Below are positions 1 through 7,166 of a stretch of DNA of 31,489 bases, piece after piece. The stretch's first letter is position 1. Every line of letters begins with the position of its first letter. Under the pieces are notes generated by a model. That model did not search any database. It saw only the letters and a program-made list of their open reading frames with translations, and was not told the DNA's origin. Source of the stretch: Ectopseudomonas composti (lineage in GTDB: Bacteria; Pseudomonadota; Gammaproteobacteria; Pseudomonadales; Pseudomonadaceae); contig CAMPIF010000004.1 of the NCBI GenBank assembly GCA_946886245.1, positions 1 to 31,489 of the forward strand, written 5' to 3'. The position numbers were made by a program, and so were the translations under genes.

Positions 1-378
1 GATGAAACCGAGGCAACTGGCGTTGATATCGAAGGCCGGGATGCCGCTCGCGCCAAGGCCCAGCTCGCGGTGAACCAGCGCGGCATTGCAGGGCATGCCC
101 TGGTCCATGGTACCGCTGGCGGCGATCACGCAGTCGAGCTGGTCTGCCGTCAGACCGGCAGCCTGAAGCGCCTTGTGCGCGGCTTGTGTGGCAAGGCTGG
201 CGGCAGTGTCGTCGGCAGCGGCAACCGCGCGGCTGCGTACGCCACTGAGGCGCTCGACGCTGCCATCGGGCAGACCGAGCGAATGGTCGATTTCGGCGCT
301 CGTCAGACGCCGCTTTGGCAGGGCATGGCCGCTACCGAGAAGTGACAGGGTGCGCAGAGGTAAAGAGTCGATCGGCAT
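1..378 (-). CDS. 3-oxoacyl-ACP synthase III (FabH-like) family protein, partial (3' end outside window)
   Basis: The first 126 residues of a thiolase-fold condensing enzyme are present; the rest lies beyond position 1. Cys122 in NASCLGF sits where FabH-type enzymes carry the acyl-accepting cysteine (Cys112 in E. coli FabH). Before it come the GSGHALP strand near residue 15 and a segment with IAASGT near residue 85, both typical of the family. Enzymes of this group join an acyl-CoA or acyl-ACP to malonyl-ACP or another acyl thioester. Which substrate cannot be told from the N-terminal half, and FabH-, PA3286- or OleA/DarB-like roles remain open. The ATG at 376-378 has a poor Shine-Dalgarno sequence, but nearby upstream ATGs are out of frame. 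It is transcribed away from the PilZ gene. Confidence 0.75.
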   Translation of the reverse strand, partial: MPIDSLPLRTLSLLGSGHALPKRRLTSAEIDHSLGLPDGSVERLSGVRSRAVAAADDTAASLATQAAHKALQAAGLTADQLDCVIAASGTMDQGMPCNAALVHRELGLGASGIPAFDINASCLGFI

Positions 379-699
379 GCACAATCCATTGTTCAGGCAT
401 CGGGAACAGCCCGCATGATGAACCAGCAAGGCGTTTACGCCTACTGCGCAGGCTGTTCAGTCACCTATTTTCGTGCGCCAGGACGCCCTTTTGCGAAGGT
501 CTCGACGGCGGTTGTCCCTCTCGGTCAAGGAGGCGTCGCTCGCTTCCGTGGGTGCGCCCAGGAGACGAAACGGTCATGACACGCCCTGGGCCCAGGAGGG
601 TCTTGGTAACTGTCGCCACCTTTTTTCTGTCGAGCGTTGGGAATTGTTTCGATTTTGCGTTATTAAAGGCTGCATCGTCCGCCTACCCCCGGAGCCTCC
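379..699. other. Gene-free gap between FabH-like and PilZ genes
   Basis: This gap of about 320 bases between divergent genes has no reading frame that looks like a protein. It holds a perfect 12-base palindrome, CCTGGGCCCAGG, at 585-596 and a T-run at 620-626. A promoter-like pair lies just before the PilZ gene. No RNA gene was recognised. Confidence 0.5.
637..666 (+). promoter_or_regulatory. Possible sigma70 promoter of the PilZ gene
   Basis: TTGGGA at 637-642 and TATTAA at 661-666 are separated by 18 bases, in a locally AT-rich stretch about 35 bases upstream of the PilZ start codon. This is a pattern match only. Confidence 0.35.
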
Positions 700-966
700 A
701 TGCCGAACCAGCGCCAGCAGGTGCGTACCCCGATGAAGTGCCGGATCAAGATCAGCCACCCCAACTTCGGCGAGCTGCTGGCGCAGACCCGTGACCTGTC
801 CGATAGCGGCGTCTACGTGAAGCACCCGGACATGGCCAGCCTGTCGGTCGGCGCCGAAGTGATCGGCCAGGTGCAGGATCTGCCTTTCCCCGCCCCGATA
901 TTGAAGATGGAAGTGATGCGCGTGGATCCCGAAGGGGCCGGCCTGCGTTTTCTCGGCGAAGCCTGA
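700..966 (+). CDS. PilZ domain protein (c-di-GMP binding)
   Basis: An 88-residue protein consisting of a single PilZ domain. The two c-di-GMP binding signatures are visible: RQQVR at residues 5-9 (RxxxR) and the D-x-S-x-x-G motif in DLSDSG at 32-37. Such small cytoplasmic proteins act as adaptors that sense cyclic di-GMP, often controlling surface behaviour. The start is supported by GGAG six bases upstream of the ATG. From memory it resembles P. aeruginosa PA0012, which lies near trkA, so it may mark the left boundary of the conserved chromosomal context into which the ectoine locus is set. The target is unknown. Confidence 0.85.
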   Translation: MPNQRQQVRTPMKCRIKISHPNFGELLAQTRDLSDSGVYVKHPDMASLSVGAEVIGQVQDLPFPAPILKMEVMRVDPEGAGLRFLGEA

Positions 967-1135
967 ACGGCGGTAGCCAGCCTGGACGTTCGTAACGCGT
1001 GTTTCGGCCAAGCATATGGCCGCTGGCGGGCATCGACACCCCGCGTCACTGCTGGCAGCACAAGGGCCCGGAACAGAACGCTGCCGAGCTGTTGCGGCTG
1101 AATCCGCTCCTACGGAAACTGCAGAGCACTTTGTT

Positions 1136-1202
1136 GTGGGAGGGGCTTCAGCCGCGATGCCCTGCAGCTCTGCCCCTGTCGCCGCTGAAGCGCCTCCCAC
1201 AG
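1136..1202. repeat. Palindromic repeat, GTGGGAGGGGCTTCAGCCGC family
   Basis: GTGGGAGGGGCTTCAGCCGCGA at the left end is mirrored by CGCTGAAGCGCCTCCCAC at the right end, giving a long imperfect hairpin. It lies between the convergent PilZ and ehuA genes and may act as a transcription terminator. Relatives are at 8147-8217 and 16136-16171. A shorter GCGGCTGAATCCGCTCCTAC element lies just before it, near 1093-1112. Confidence 0.75.
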
Positions 1203-1217
1203 GCCCGGGCTCGGGTC

Positions 1218-1997
1218 TCAGTTCGCCTCGTTGACTGCACTCAGAAAGGCCTTGGTGCGCTCCTGCTGCGGGTTGCCGAACAGCTGATCCGGCGTGCCCT
1301 GCTCATGGATGCAGCCCTGGTGGAAGAAGCACACACGGTCGGCGAACTCGCGGGCGAAGCCCATCTGGTGGGTGACCATCAGCATGGTCAGGTTGTGCTC
1401 GCTGCCGAGTCGGCGAATCACGTTGAGTACTTCGCCGCACAGCTCGGGATCGAGCGCCGAGGTCACCTCGTCGAACAGCATCACTTTGGGCCGCATCGCC
1501 AGCGCACGGGCGATGGCCACGCGCTGTTGCTGACCACCCGACAGCTGCGACGGGAAATGGCGCAGCTTCTCGCCCAGGCCGACCATCGCCAGCAGCTCCT
1601 CGGCGCGTTCGGTGGCTTCCTTCCTGCCCATGCCGAGCACCTGCATTGGCGCCTCGATCACGTTCTGCAGCGCGCACATGTGCGGGAACAGGTTGAAACT
1701 CTGGAACACCATGCCGATCTTGCCGCGCACCTTGCGCTGGTGACTGGCGCTGGCCGGCAGCAGACGCCCGTTGCGGCCGGGCATGTGGGTGAGCGGCTCG
1801 TCATCGACGGCGATCACGCCCTCATCGATGCTCTCCAGGGTCATCAGTGCGCGCAACAGGGTCGATTTGCCCGAGCCGCTGGGGCCGATGATCGCCACCT
1901 TCTCGCCGGGGGCGACGTCCAGGTTGAGCTTGTTGAGTACGGTGAGGTTGCCGTAACGCTTGGTCACGTCGGTGAAGCGGACGATGGGCTGGGGCAT
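1218..1997 (-). CDS. ehuA: Ectoine/hydroxyectoine ABC transporter ATP-binding protein EhuA
   Basis: A 259-residue ATPase of the polar amino acid importer class (GlnQ/HisP-like). Walker A is GPSGSGKST (38-46), the signature is LSGGQ (152-156), Walker B is VMLFDE (172-177) and the H-loop histidine is about 210. It powers uptake by the EhuC/EhuD permease with binding protein EhuB. The specific name rests on the neighbouring ectoine catabolic genes. The chosen ATG at 1997 has AGGGAG seven bases upstream and gives the usual family length. An in-frame ATG at 2042 overlaps the ehuD stop as ATGA, has GGAGG ten bases upstream and would add 15 residues, so either start is possible. It is the last gene of the ehuBCDA operon. 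Confidence 0.88.
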   Translation of the reverse strand: MPQPIVRFTDVTKRYGNLTVLNKLNLDVAPGEKVAIIGPSGSGKSTLLRALMTLESIDEGVIAVDDEPLTHMPGRNGRLLPASASHQRKVRGKIGMVFQSFNLFPHMCALQNVIEAPMQVLGMGRKEATERAEELLAMVGLGEKLRHFPSQLSGGQQQRVAIARALAMRPKVMLFDEVTSALDPELCGEVLNVIRRLGSEHNLTMLMVTHQMGFAREFADRVCFFHQGCIHEQGTPDQLFGNPQQERTKAFLSAVNEAN

Positions 1998-2038
1998 GGA
2001 GGAACTCCCTGCGGCGTCTGTAGAGTTGAGAAAAGCAG

Positions 2039-2701
2039 TCATCGGGCAGTGACCTCCAGGCGATCTTCCACGCGGCGCACGCACCAGGCCAGGGCCAGGC
2101 TGAGCAGCAGGAAGAAGATGCCGACCATGGTGATGGGCTCGAGGTAGCGGAAGCTCTCCGAACCGATGTTCTTGGCTTGTTGCATGATTTCCACCACGGT
2201 GATCGCCGACAGCACCGGGGTGTCCTTGAGCATGGCCACCAGGTAGTTGCCCAGCGCCGGCAGGATCGGCCGCAGTGCCTGCGGCAGGATGATCTGCCGA
2301 TAGGCAGGCAGCGGCGACATGTTCAGTGCCGTCACCGCCTCCCACTGGCCACGCGGCACCGCATCGAGGCCGGCGCGGTATACCTCGGCGGTGTAGCAGG
2401 CGTAGTGCAGGGCGATGCCGAGGATGCCCGCCTGCAGCGCAGTCAGGTTCAGCCCGTAGTTGGGGAACACGTAGAACAGGAAGTACACCTGGATCAGCAG
2501 CGGCGTGCTGCGGATGAATTCGATCAGCCCGGCCACCGGCCAGGACAGCCACATATGCCGGCTGCGTCGGGCGATGGCCAGCAGCAGGCCGAGGACGATG
2601 GCGATGGCGAAGCCGGCGAAGGTGATCAGCAGGGTATTGAGCGAGGCCTCGAGCAGATCTGGAAGGATGCTCAGGGCGAAGTCCCAGTCGAAGAAATTCA
2701 T
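2039..2701 (-). CDS. ehuD: Ectoine/hydroxyectoine ABC transporter permease EhuD
   Basis: A 220-residue inner-membrane permease of the His/Glu/Gln/Arg/opine family. It has several hydrophobic segments and the EAA-type coupling loop with WEAVTALNMSPL and IILPQALRP near residues 125-150, which contacts the ATPase. It forms the translocation pore with EhuC. Its start codon overlaps the ehuC stop by four bases (ATGA), so translation is probably coupled. Naming it EhuD rather than EhuC follows gene order (B-C-D-A) and is an inference. Confidence 0.87.
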   Translation of the reverse strand: MNFFDWDFALSILPDLLEASLNTLLITFAGFAIAIVLGLLLAIARRSRHMWLSWPVAGLIEFIRSTPLLIQVYFLFYVFPNYGLNLTALQAGILGIALHYACYTAEVYRAGLDAVPRGQWEAVTALNMSPLPAYRQIILPQALRPILPALGNYLVAMLKDTPVLSAITVVEIMQQAKNIGSESFRYLEPITMVGIFFLLLSLALAWCVRRVEDRLEVTAR

Positions 2702-3357
2702 TGCAGGCCTCCGCGCATCCGGCCACGGCTCAGGCGTTTTTCCAACAGGCGCATGCCGAGGTTGATCACCTGGGCCATGAGGAAATACAGCACCAGGGCC
2801 AGGGCGAATATCTCCAGGGTCATGAAGGTCGCCTGGTCCAGCTGACGAGCGCGGAAGGCCAGGTCAGACAGGGTGATCAGCGACACCAGCGAGGTGTTCT
2901 TAAGCAGTTCGATCAGCAGGTTGGTTCCTGGCGGAATCGCTGCCAGCAGCGCCTGCGGCAGGATGATGCGCAGGAAGCGTTTGGACGGATGCATGTTCAG
3001 CGCGGTGCAGGCCTCGTACTGACCCTTGGCCACGGAGCGGATGGCACCACGCATCACTTCCGCACCATAGGCGCCGATGTGCAGGCCAAGGCCGACGATG
3101 GCCACGGTGAAGGCGCTCATCTCGACGTTGAAGGGTGGCATCGGCAGCACGAAGTACAGCCAGAACAGCTGCACCAGCAGCGAGGTGCCGCGAAAGATTT
3201 CGATGTAGGTGATGGCCAGCCAGCGTAGCGGGCCAATCGGCGACAGCCGGCCGAGGGCGGCGATGACTGCCGAGACGATGGCCAGCAGCGAGCCCCAGAA
3301 GGTGACTTGCACGGTGACCCAGGCGCCTTGCAGCAGCAGGGGGAAAAGATCGGTCAT
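2698..3357 (-). CDS. ehuC: Ectoine/hydroxyectoine ABC transporter permease EhuC
   Basis: A 219-residue permease of the same family as EhuD. The N-terminal membrane span is followed by the IEIFRGTSLLVQLF segment typical of amino acid importers. The EAA loop (YEACTALNMHPSKRF then IILPQAL) is at about residues 120-145. It pairs with EhuD in the inner membrane. It lies 64 bases downstream of ehuB and overlaps ehuD by four bases. Substrate assignment rests on the surrounding ectoine genes. Confidence 0.87.
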   Translation of the reverse strand: MTDLFPLLLQGAWVTVQVTFWGSLLAIVSAVIAALGRLSPIGPLRWLAITYIEIFRGTSLLVQLFWLYFVLPMPPFNVEMSAFTVAIVGLGLHIGAYGAEVMRGAIRSVAKGQYEACTALNMHPSKRFLRIILPQALLAAIPPGTNLLIELLKNTSLVSLITLSDLAFRARQLDQATFMTLEIFALALVLYFLMAQVINLGMRLLEKRLSRGRMRGGLQ

Positions 3358-3421
3358 GAATGTCTACCGCTCTATGCAGGGAAACACGCCACGCACCTTC
3401 GTGCGCGGCGTTACCCGTGCA

Positions 3422-4264
3422 TTACTGGCCGCAGAGTTCGGCGGCGGTCTTGTCGGTGATGTTGGACTGATCGAAACCGAAGGGTTTGACCGTGGCCAGA
3501 TGCTCTTCGCTGCCCAGCCACTTCTTCAGCTCGGCATTGACCGCATCGCGCAGGTCCTTGTCTTCCGGGCGGAAGGCCAGGGCGCCGTAACCGGTGTGGG
3601 CCGGGTCGTCCTTGAATTCGGCGATGGCTTCGACGCTGTCGCCGCCCTTGTCGGCCAGGCCCTTCATGGTCAACTGGGTGCCGACGGCGGCGTCGGCGCG
3701 ACCGGCGCGCACGGCCTGCAGCTGCGCGGTGGTGTCCGGCACCTGGAGGATCTGGTCGTCGGTGATACCGGAATCACGGGCATAACCCAGGTTCACCGTG
3801 CCGGACATGATCGCCACCTTGGCACCGCTCTTGGCGATGTCTGCGTAGCTGTGCAGGTCCTTCGGGTTGCCGGCTTTCACCAGCAGGGTATCGGGCAACT
3901 GGTAGTGCGGGTCGGTGAACAGCACCTGCTTGCAGCGCTCGGGGGTGATGTACATGCCGGCGGCGATCAGGTCGAAGCGGCTAGCGCGCAGGCCGGGGAT
4001 CAGCGAGCCCCATTCGGTAAGCACCGGGTTGATCTTCTCGACGCCCATGCGCTCGAAGATCTTCCTGACGATCTCCGGCGACTCGCCGGGGACGCTGCCG
4101 TCGAGAGCCGTCACCGCGTCGTAGGTGGCGATGGCGTAGCCGATGCGCACGCTGCTGCTGTCCTTGACCTTGTCCAGCGTTGAAGCCTGGGCGCCGGCAA
4201 CGCTGGTGAGCAGGGCGCAGGCCAGCGCCAGGCGGCCGAAGCGGGAGGGGATAACGCTACTCAT
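3422..4264 (-). CDS. ehuB: Ectoine/hydroxyectoine ABC transporter substrate-binding protein EhuB
   Basis: A 280-residue periplasmic binding protein of family 3. The N-terminus has arginines followed by a hydrophobic stretch and an AQA cleavage site at residues 25-27, a standard Sec signal peptide. The mature part has SVRIGYAIATYDAV, WGSLIPGLRASRFDLIAAGMYITPERC and IMSGTVNLGYA, the usual lobes of amino acid/ectoine binding proteins. The ATG at 4264 is preferred because AGGAG lies nine bases upstream and the signal peptide then begins correctly. An in-frame ATG at 4297 would add eleven charged residues. It is the first gene of ehuBCDA and diverges from enuR across a 243-base control region. Confidence 0.88.
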   Translation of the reverse strand: MSSVIPSRFGRLALACALLTSVAGAQASTLDKVKDSSSVRIGYAIATYDAVTALDGSVPGESPEIVRKIFERMGVEKINPVLTEWGSLIPGLRASRFDLIAAGMYITPERCKQVLFTDPHYQLPDTLLVKAGNPKDLHSYADIAKSGAKVAIMSGTVNLGYARDSGITDDQILQVPDTTAQLQAVRAGRADAAVGTQLTMKGLADKGGDSVEAIAEFKDDPAHTGYGALAFRPEDKDLRDAVNAELKKWLGSEEHLATVKPFGFDQSNITDKTAAELCGQ

Positions 4265-4408
4265 CTTGGTGTTCTCCTGTTTCTTGTAGTCCGCCAACGG
4301 CGGCGTGCTGTGTTAGGAGGCAGGTAAATCAAGAGCGTTGGTGGCGCTGTTCGCGCCAGGTGGTCATTCTTCTGCGGTGCCGAGGCACTGTTTTCCACCC
4401 TTGGCCCG

Positions 4409-4463
4409 AGCATACAAAGGCTTTTTTCGCTGCGGTATTGCACTAGGACAATTGAATCGCAAT
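4409..4463. promoter_or_regulatory. Putative EnuR operator and ehuB promoter in the ehuB-enuR control region
   Basis: On the minus strand, TGTCCTAGTGCAAT (4450-4437) lies 22 bases upstream of TATGCT (4414-4409), a plausible -10 box for ehuB. The surrounding GGTATTGC (4434-4441) and GCAATGCC (4459-4466) form an imperfect inverted repeat with a 17-base gap. A related motif, CGTCCTAGTACATT, lies at 6112-6125 ahead of eutB with similar spacing to a -10-like box. Matching sites at two promoters of one regulon suggest the binding site of EnuR, whose gene is adjacent. The assignment is inferred. Confidence 0.5.
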
Positions 4464-4507
4464 GCCTCACGCGGGATGCTTGAGCGCAGTCGCCGCAGGA
4501 GCCATCG

Positions 4508-5905
4508 ATGCACAACTGGAAGAAGGCCCTGGCCAACGCTCGCCCGGGCGAGTCGAAGTACAAGCTGCTGGTCCAGGCGGTCGCCGCCGATATCGAACAG
4601 GGTACCCTGATCGACGGCCAGCGACTGCCACCGCAACGCCAGGTGTCCGATGCACTCGGCATCAGCGTGCAGACCGTGACCAACGCCTACAAGGAACTGG
4701 AGCGCCAGGGCCGCGTGCGCTGCGAGGTGGGTCGTGGCAGCTTCGTCTCGCGGCGCACCAGCGAGCGCGTGGCCACCAGCATGCTCGATCGCAGCGAGCA
4801 GGCGCTGATGGACTTTTCCAATGCGCGCATCCTGCACACCGATGCCCACGACCGCCTGTGGCGACAGACCTGCCTGGAGCTGGCGCAGGAGCCTGACCAG
4901 CCCTGGATTCACGCCTTCCGCCCGATAGCCGGCATGCAGCACCAGCGCGAGTCGGCAGTGCGCTGGCTGGCGCGCCTGGGCATGGACGTGGGTATCGAGG
5001 ACGTGCTGCTGACCAGCGGCGCTGCGCACGGCATCTTCCTCGCTCTGGCGACGCTGGCCGGCCCGGACGACGTGGTGCTCTGCGAAGGCCTGACCGATCA
5101 CGGTGCCATTGGCAGCTCGCAGGTGCTCGGCTTCACCCTCAAGGGGCTGGAGATGGATCGCTACGGGCTGAACCCCGAGCACTTCGAGGACATGTGCGGC
5201 AACGAGCGCATCACCGCGCTGGTCTGCACGCCCAACCTGAATAACCCCACCAGCGCGCTGATGCCCGACGAGCGCCGCCGCGAGATCGCCGAGATCGCCC
5301 GCCGCTATGGCGTGTACATCATCGAGGACGACGTTTACGGCCCGCTGCTGGCCGGCCAGCAGAGCACGCGGCCGCTCAGCCATTACGCGCCGGAGCTGTC
5401 GTTCTACTGCACCAGCATGACCAAGTCGGTGCTCACCGGCCTGCGCATCGGCTACCTGGTGATGCCCAAGCGCCTGGCCCTGCGTACCGAGAGCATCCTG
5501 CGGGTCAACAGCTGGATGGCGCCGTCGCTGCTCGGTGAGATCGCCACACGCTGGATCGATTCCGGCGAGGCCGAGGACCTGGTGCAGCTGCAGCGGCAAT
5601 TGCTGGCCAACCGGCAGGCTTTGGTGGAGCAGGAACTGGGCGAGCACCTGATCGGCGCTCATCCCTATTCGCTCAACAGTTGGTTGCGGGTGCCCGACGG
5701 CTGGGAGATCGACGGCCTGTTGCGCGAGCTGCGTCGGCGCAACGTGGCGTTGACTTTGCCCGACCCATTCGTCCCGCCGGGCATGCCGAGGCCGCGTGCG
5801 GTGCGCCTGTGCGTCGGCGCCGAATGCAGCGAAGCGAAGATGCGCCAGGGCGTGCAGATCGTGCGTGATGTCTTCGAGCAGTACCCGAAGGTGCATGATT
5901 TCTAG
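4508..5905 (+). CDS. enuR: MocR/GabR-family transcriptional regulator of ectoine catabolism EnuR
   Basis: A 465-residue regulator with an N-terminal GntR-type winged helix (about residues 15-82, with RLPPQRQVSDALGISVQTV) joined to a class I aminotransferase-like domain. Lys306 in SMTKSVLTGLRIG is the expected PLP-anchoring lysine, and IIEDDVYG (271-278) supplies the aspartate that contacts the cofactor. EnuR proteins bind PLP and are known to sense breakdown intermediates of ectoine such as N-alpha-acetyl-diaminobutyrate, relieving repression of the uptake and catabolic genes. The ATG has AGGAG six bases upstream. It sits between the divergent importer operon and the catabolic genes, as expected. 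It is unlikely to be an active aminotransferase. Confidence 0.9.
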   Translation: MHNWKKALANARPGESKYKLLVQAVAADIEQGTLIDGQRLPPQRQVSDALGISVQTVTNAYKELERQGRVRCEVGRGSFVSRRTSERVATSMLDRSEQALMDFSNARILHTDAHDRLWRQTCLELAQEPDQPWIHAFRPIAGMQHQRESAVRWLARLGMDVGIEDVLLTSGAAHGIFLALATLAGPDDVVLCEGLTDHGAIGSSQVLGFTLKGLEMDRYGLNPEHFEDMCGNERITALVCTPNLNNPTSALMPDERRREIAEIARRYGVYIIEDDVYGPLLAGQQSTRPLSHYAPELSFYCTSMTKSVLTGLRIGYLVMPKRLALRTESILRVNSWMAPSLLGEIATRWIDSGEAEDLVQLQRQLLANRQALVEQELGEHLIGAHPYSLNSWLRVPDGWEIDGLLRELRRRNVALTLPDPFVPPGMPRPRAVRLCVGAECSEAKMRQGVQIVRDVFEQYPKVHDF

Positions 5906-5929
5906 TCGGCACGATAAGGCAAGAGCTTC

Positions 5930-6037
5930 GCGGCTGAAGCCGCTCCTACAGTTTCGCCCCTCATGCCGATCAGCCCCCTCTCCCGCTTGCGGGAGAGGGT
6001 TGGGGGGAGGGGCTTTGTAGCCCGGATGAAATCCGGG
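5930..6037. repeat. Cluster of hairpin repeats after enuR, including a terminator-like stem
   Basis: Three hairpins stand in a row. First is GCGGCTGAAGCCGC (5930-5943) followed by TCCTACAG. Second is an 11-bp perfect stem with a TT loop, CCCTCTCCCGC/GCGGGAGAGGG (5976-5999), which could end enuR transcription although no T-run follows. Third is CCCGGATGAAATCCGGG within GTAGCCCGGAT... (6017-6037). A further repeat, GTAGGGTGCGCCGCGCGCACC, follows at 6057-6077. Confidence 0.7.
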
Positions 6038-6111
6038 AGCGGTTTGCGTCGATGCGTAGGGTGCGCCGCGCGCACCGGCTGTTCGTCTCTTGAGATACCC
6101 GAATAAAAAAT

Positions 6112-6151
6112 CGTCCTAGTACATTAAGTCGCTCAATTTCCCGCTCATACA
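6112..6151 (+). promoter_or_regulatory. Putative EnuR operator and promoter of eutB
   Basis: CGTCCTAGTACATT (6112-6125) matches 11 of 14 positions of the motif on the minus strand before ehuB. CATACA at 6146-6151, 20 bases downstream, could be the -10 box. The shared 8-mer is GTCCTAGT, in an AT-rich setting. The function is inferred from recurrence at two ectoine promoters. Confidence 0.45.
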
Positions 6152-6182
6152 CTCGGCCGCACACCTTCACGGAATGTGCACC

Positions 6183-7157
6183 ATGCCCTCCACCATTGCC
6201 TTCGATGATCTGCTTCAGGCCCGCCAGCGTATCGCCGGCCTGGTGCGCCAGACGCCGCTGGAGCATTCGCCCAGTCTGAGCCGTCTGGCCGGTGTGCCGG
6301 TGTGGTTGAAGCTGGAATCGCAGCAGGCCACCGGCAGCTTCAAGCTACGCGGCGCGAGCAACGCGGTGGCGCAGCTGGATGCCGAGCACAAGCGTCTCGG
6401 CGTGGTCACTGCCTCCACCGGCAACCATGGTCGCGCCCTGGCCTTCGCCGCCTCGCAGCAGGGCGTGAAGGCCATCGTCTGCCTCTCCGAACTGGTGCCA
6501 CAGAACAAGGTGCGCGCCATTCGCGAACTGGGCGCCGAGGTGGTGATCAGCGGCCGCAGCCAGGACGACGCCCAGCTCGAAGCCCTGCGCATTGCCCGCG
6601 AACAGGGCGCCGCGTTCATCCCGCCCTTCGACCACCCGCACGTGATCGCCGGCCAGGGCAGCCTGGGCCTGGAGATTCTCGAGCAGTGCCCGGACGTCTG
6701 CGAAGTGCTGGTGCCGCTGTCCGGCGGTGGCCTGTTCGCCGGGGTGGCGCTGGCGATCAAGGCGGCCAGCCCGGCCATTCGCACCCACGGCATCAGCATG
6801 CAGCTGGGCGCCGCCATGCACGCCAGCCTGCAGGTCGGCGAGCCGGTCGAGGTGGAGGAACTGTCGACCCTGGCCGATTCGCTTGGTGGCGGTATCGGCC
6901 TGGACAACCGCTACACCTTCGCCCTCACCCGCGAGCTGTGCGATCAGCTGCACCTGCTCGGCGAGGCCTCCATCGCTCGTGGCATCCGCCACGCCTACCG
7001 CGAGGAGCGACTGGTGGTCGAAGGCGCCGCTGCCGTCGGTATCGCCGCCCTGCTCGACGACCTGATCGAACCCCGTGGCCCGGTGGTGGTGGTGGTCAGC
7101 GGCCGCAACATCGACATCGACCAGCACCTGCGTGTGCTCAACGGCGCCGACGCCTGA
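6183..7157 (+). CDS. eutB: Hydroxyectoine utilization dehydratase EutB (PLP-dependent, threonine dehydratase-like)
   Basis: A 324-residue fold-type II PLP enzyme. Lys54 in GSFKLRGA is the PLP lysine, STGNHGRALAFAA (near residue 80) binds the substrate carboxylate, and PLSGGGLFAG (near 180) binds the cofactor phosphate. The fold is that of serine/threonine dehydratases and racemases. Next to eutC and the doe genes it is best read as EutB. That enzyme is thought to act on the hydroxylated diaminobutyrate formed from hydroxyectoine, removing water or helping change stereochemistry. The ATG at 6183 is chosen because GGA lies nine bases upstream; an in-frame ATG at 6174 has no ribosome site. It is separated from eutC by nine bases. 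Confidence 0.85.
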   Translation: MPSTIAFDDLLQARQRIAGLVRQTPLEHSPSLSRLAGVPVWLKLESQQATGSFKLRGASNAVAQLDAEHKRLGVVTASTGNHGRALAFAASQQGVKAIVCLSELVPQNKVRAIRELGAEVVISGRSQDDAQLEALRIAREQGAAFIPPFDHPHVIAGQGSLGLEILEQCPDVCEVLVPLSGGGLFAGVALAIKAASPAIRTHGISMQLGAAMHASLQVGEPVEVEELSTLADSLGGGIGLDNRYTFALTRELCDQLHLLGEASIARGIRHAYREERLVVEGAAAVGIAALLDDLIEPRGPVVVVVSGRNIDIDQHLRVLNGADA

Positions 7158-7166
7158 GGAACTCCC

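Noticed and set aside
1218..2726. Continuous 502-codon frame suggesting a longer, fused ehuA product
   Set aside because: The upstream part is out-of-frame sequence of ehuD with low-complexity Arg/Pro/Gly composition. The ATPase domain begins normally at 1997 (or 2042) with a ribosome site.
4364..5896. Long minus-strand open frame of 510 codons opposite enuR; similar ones at 6345-8072, 8236-9900 and 12893-14644
   Set aside because: These are mirror frames of real genes in high-GC DNA, rich in His/Gln/Arg/Gly, with no recognisable domain. The opposite strand encodes proteins with intact catalytic motifs.
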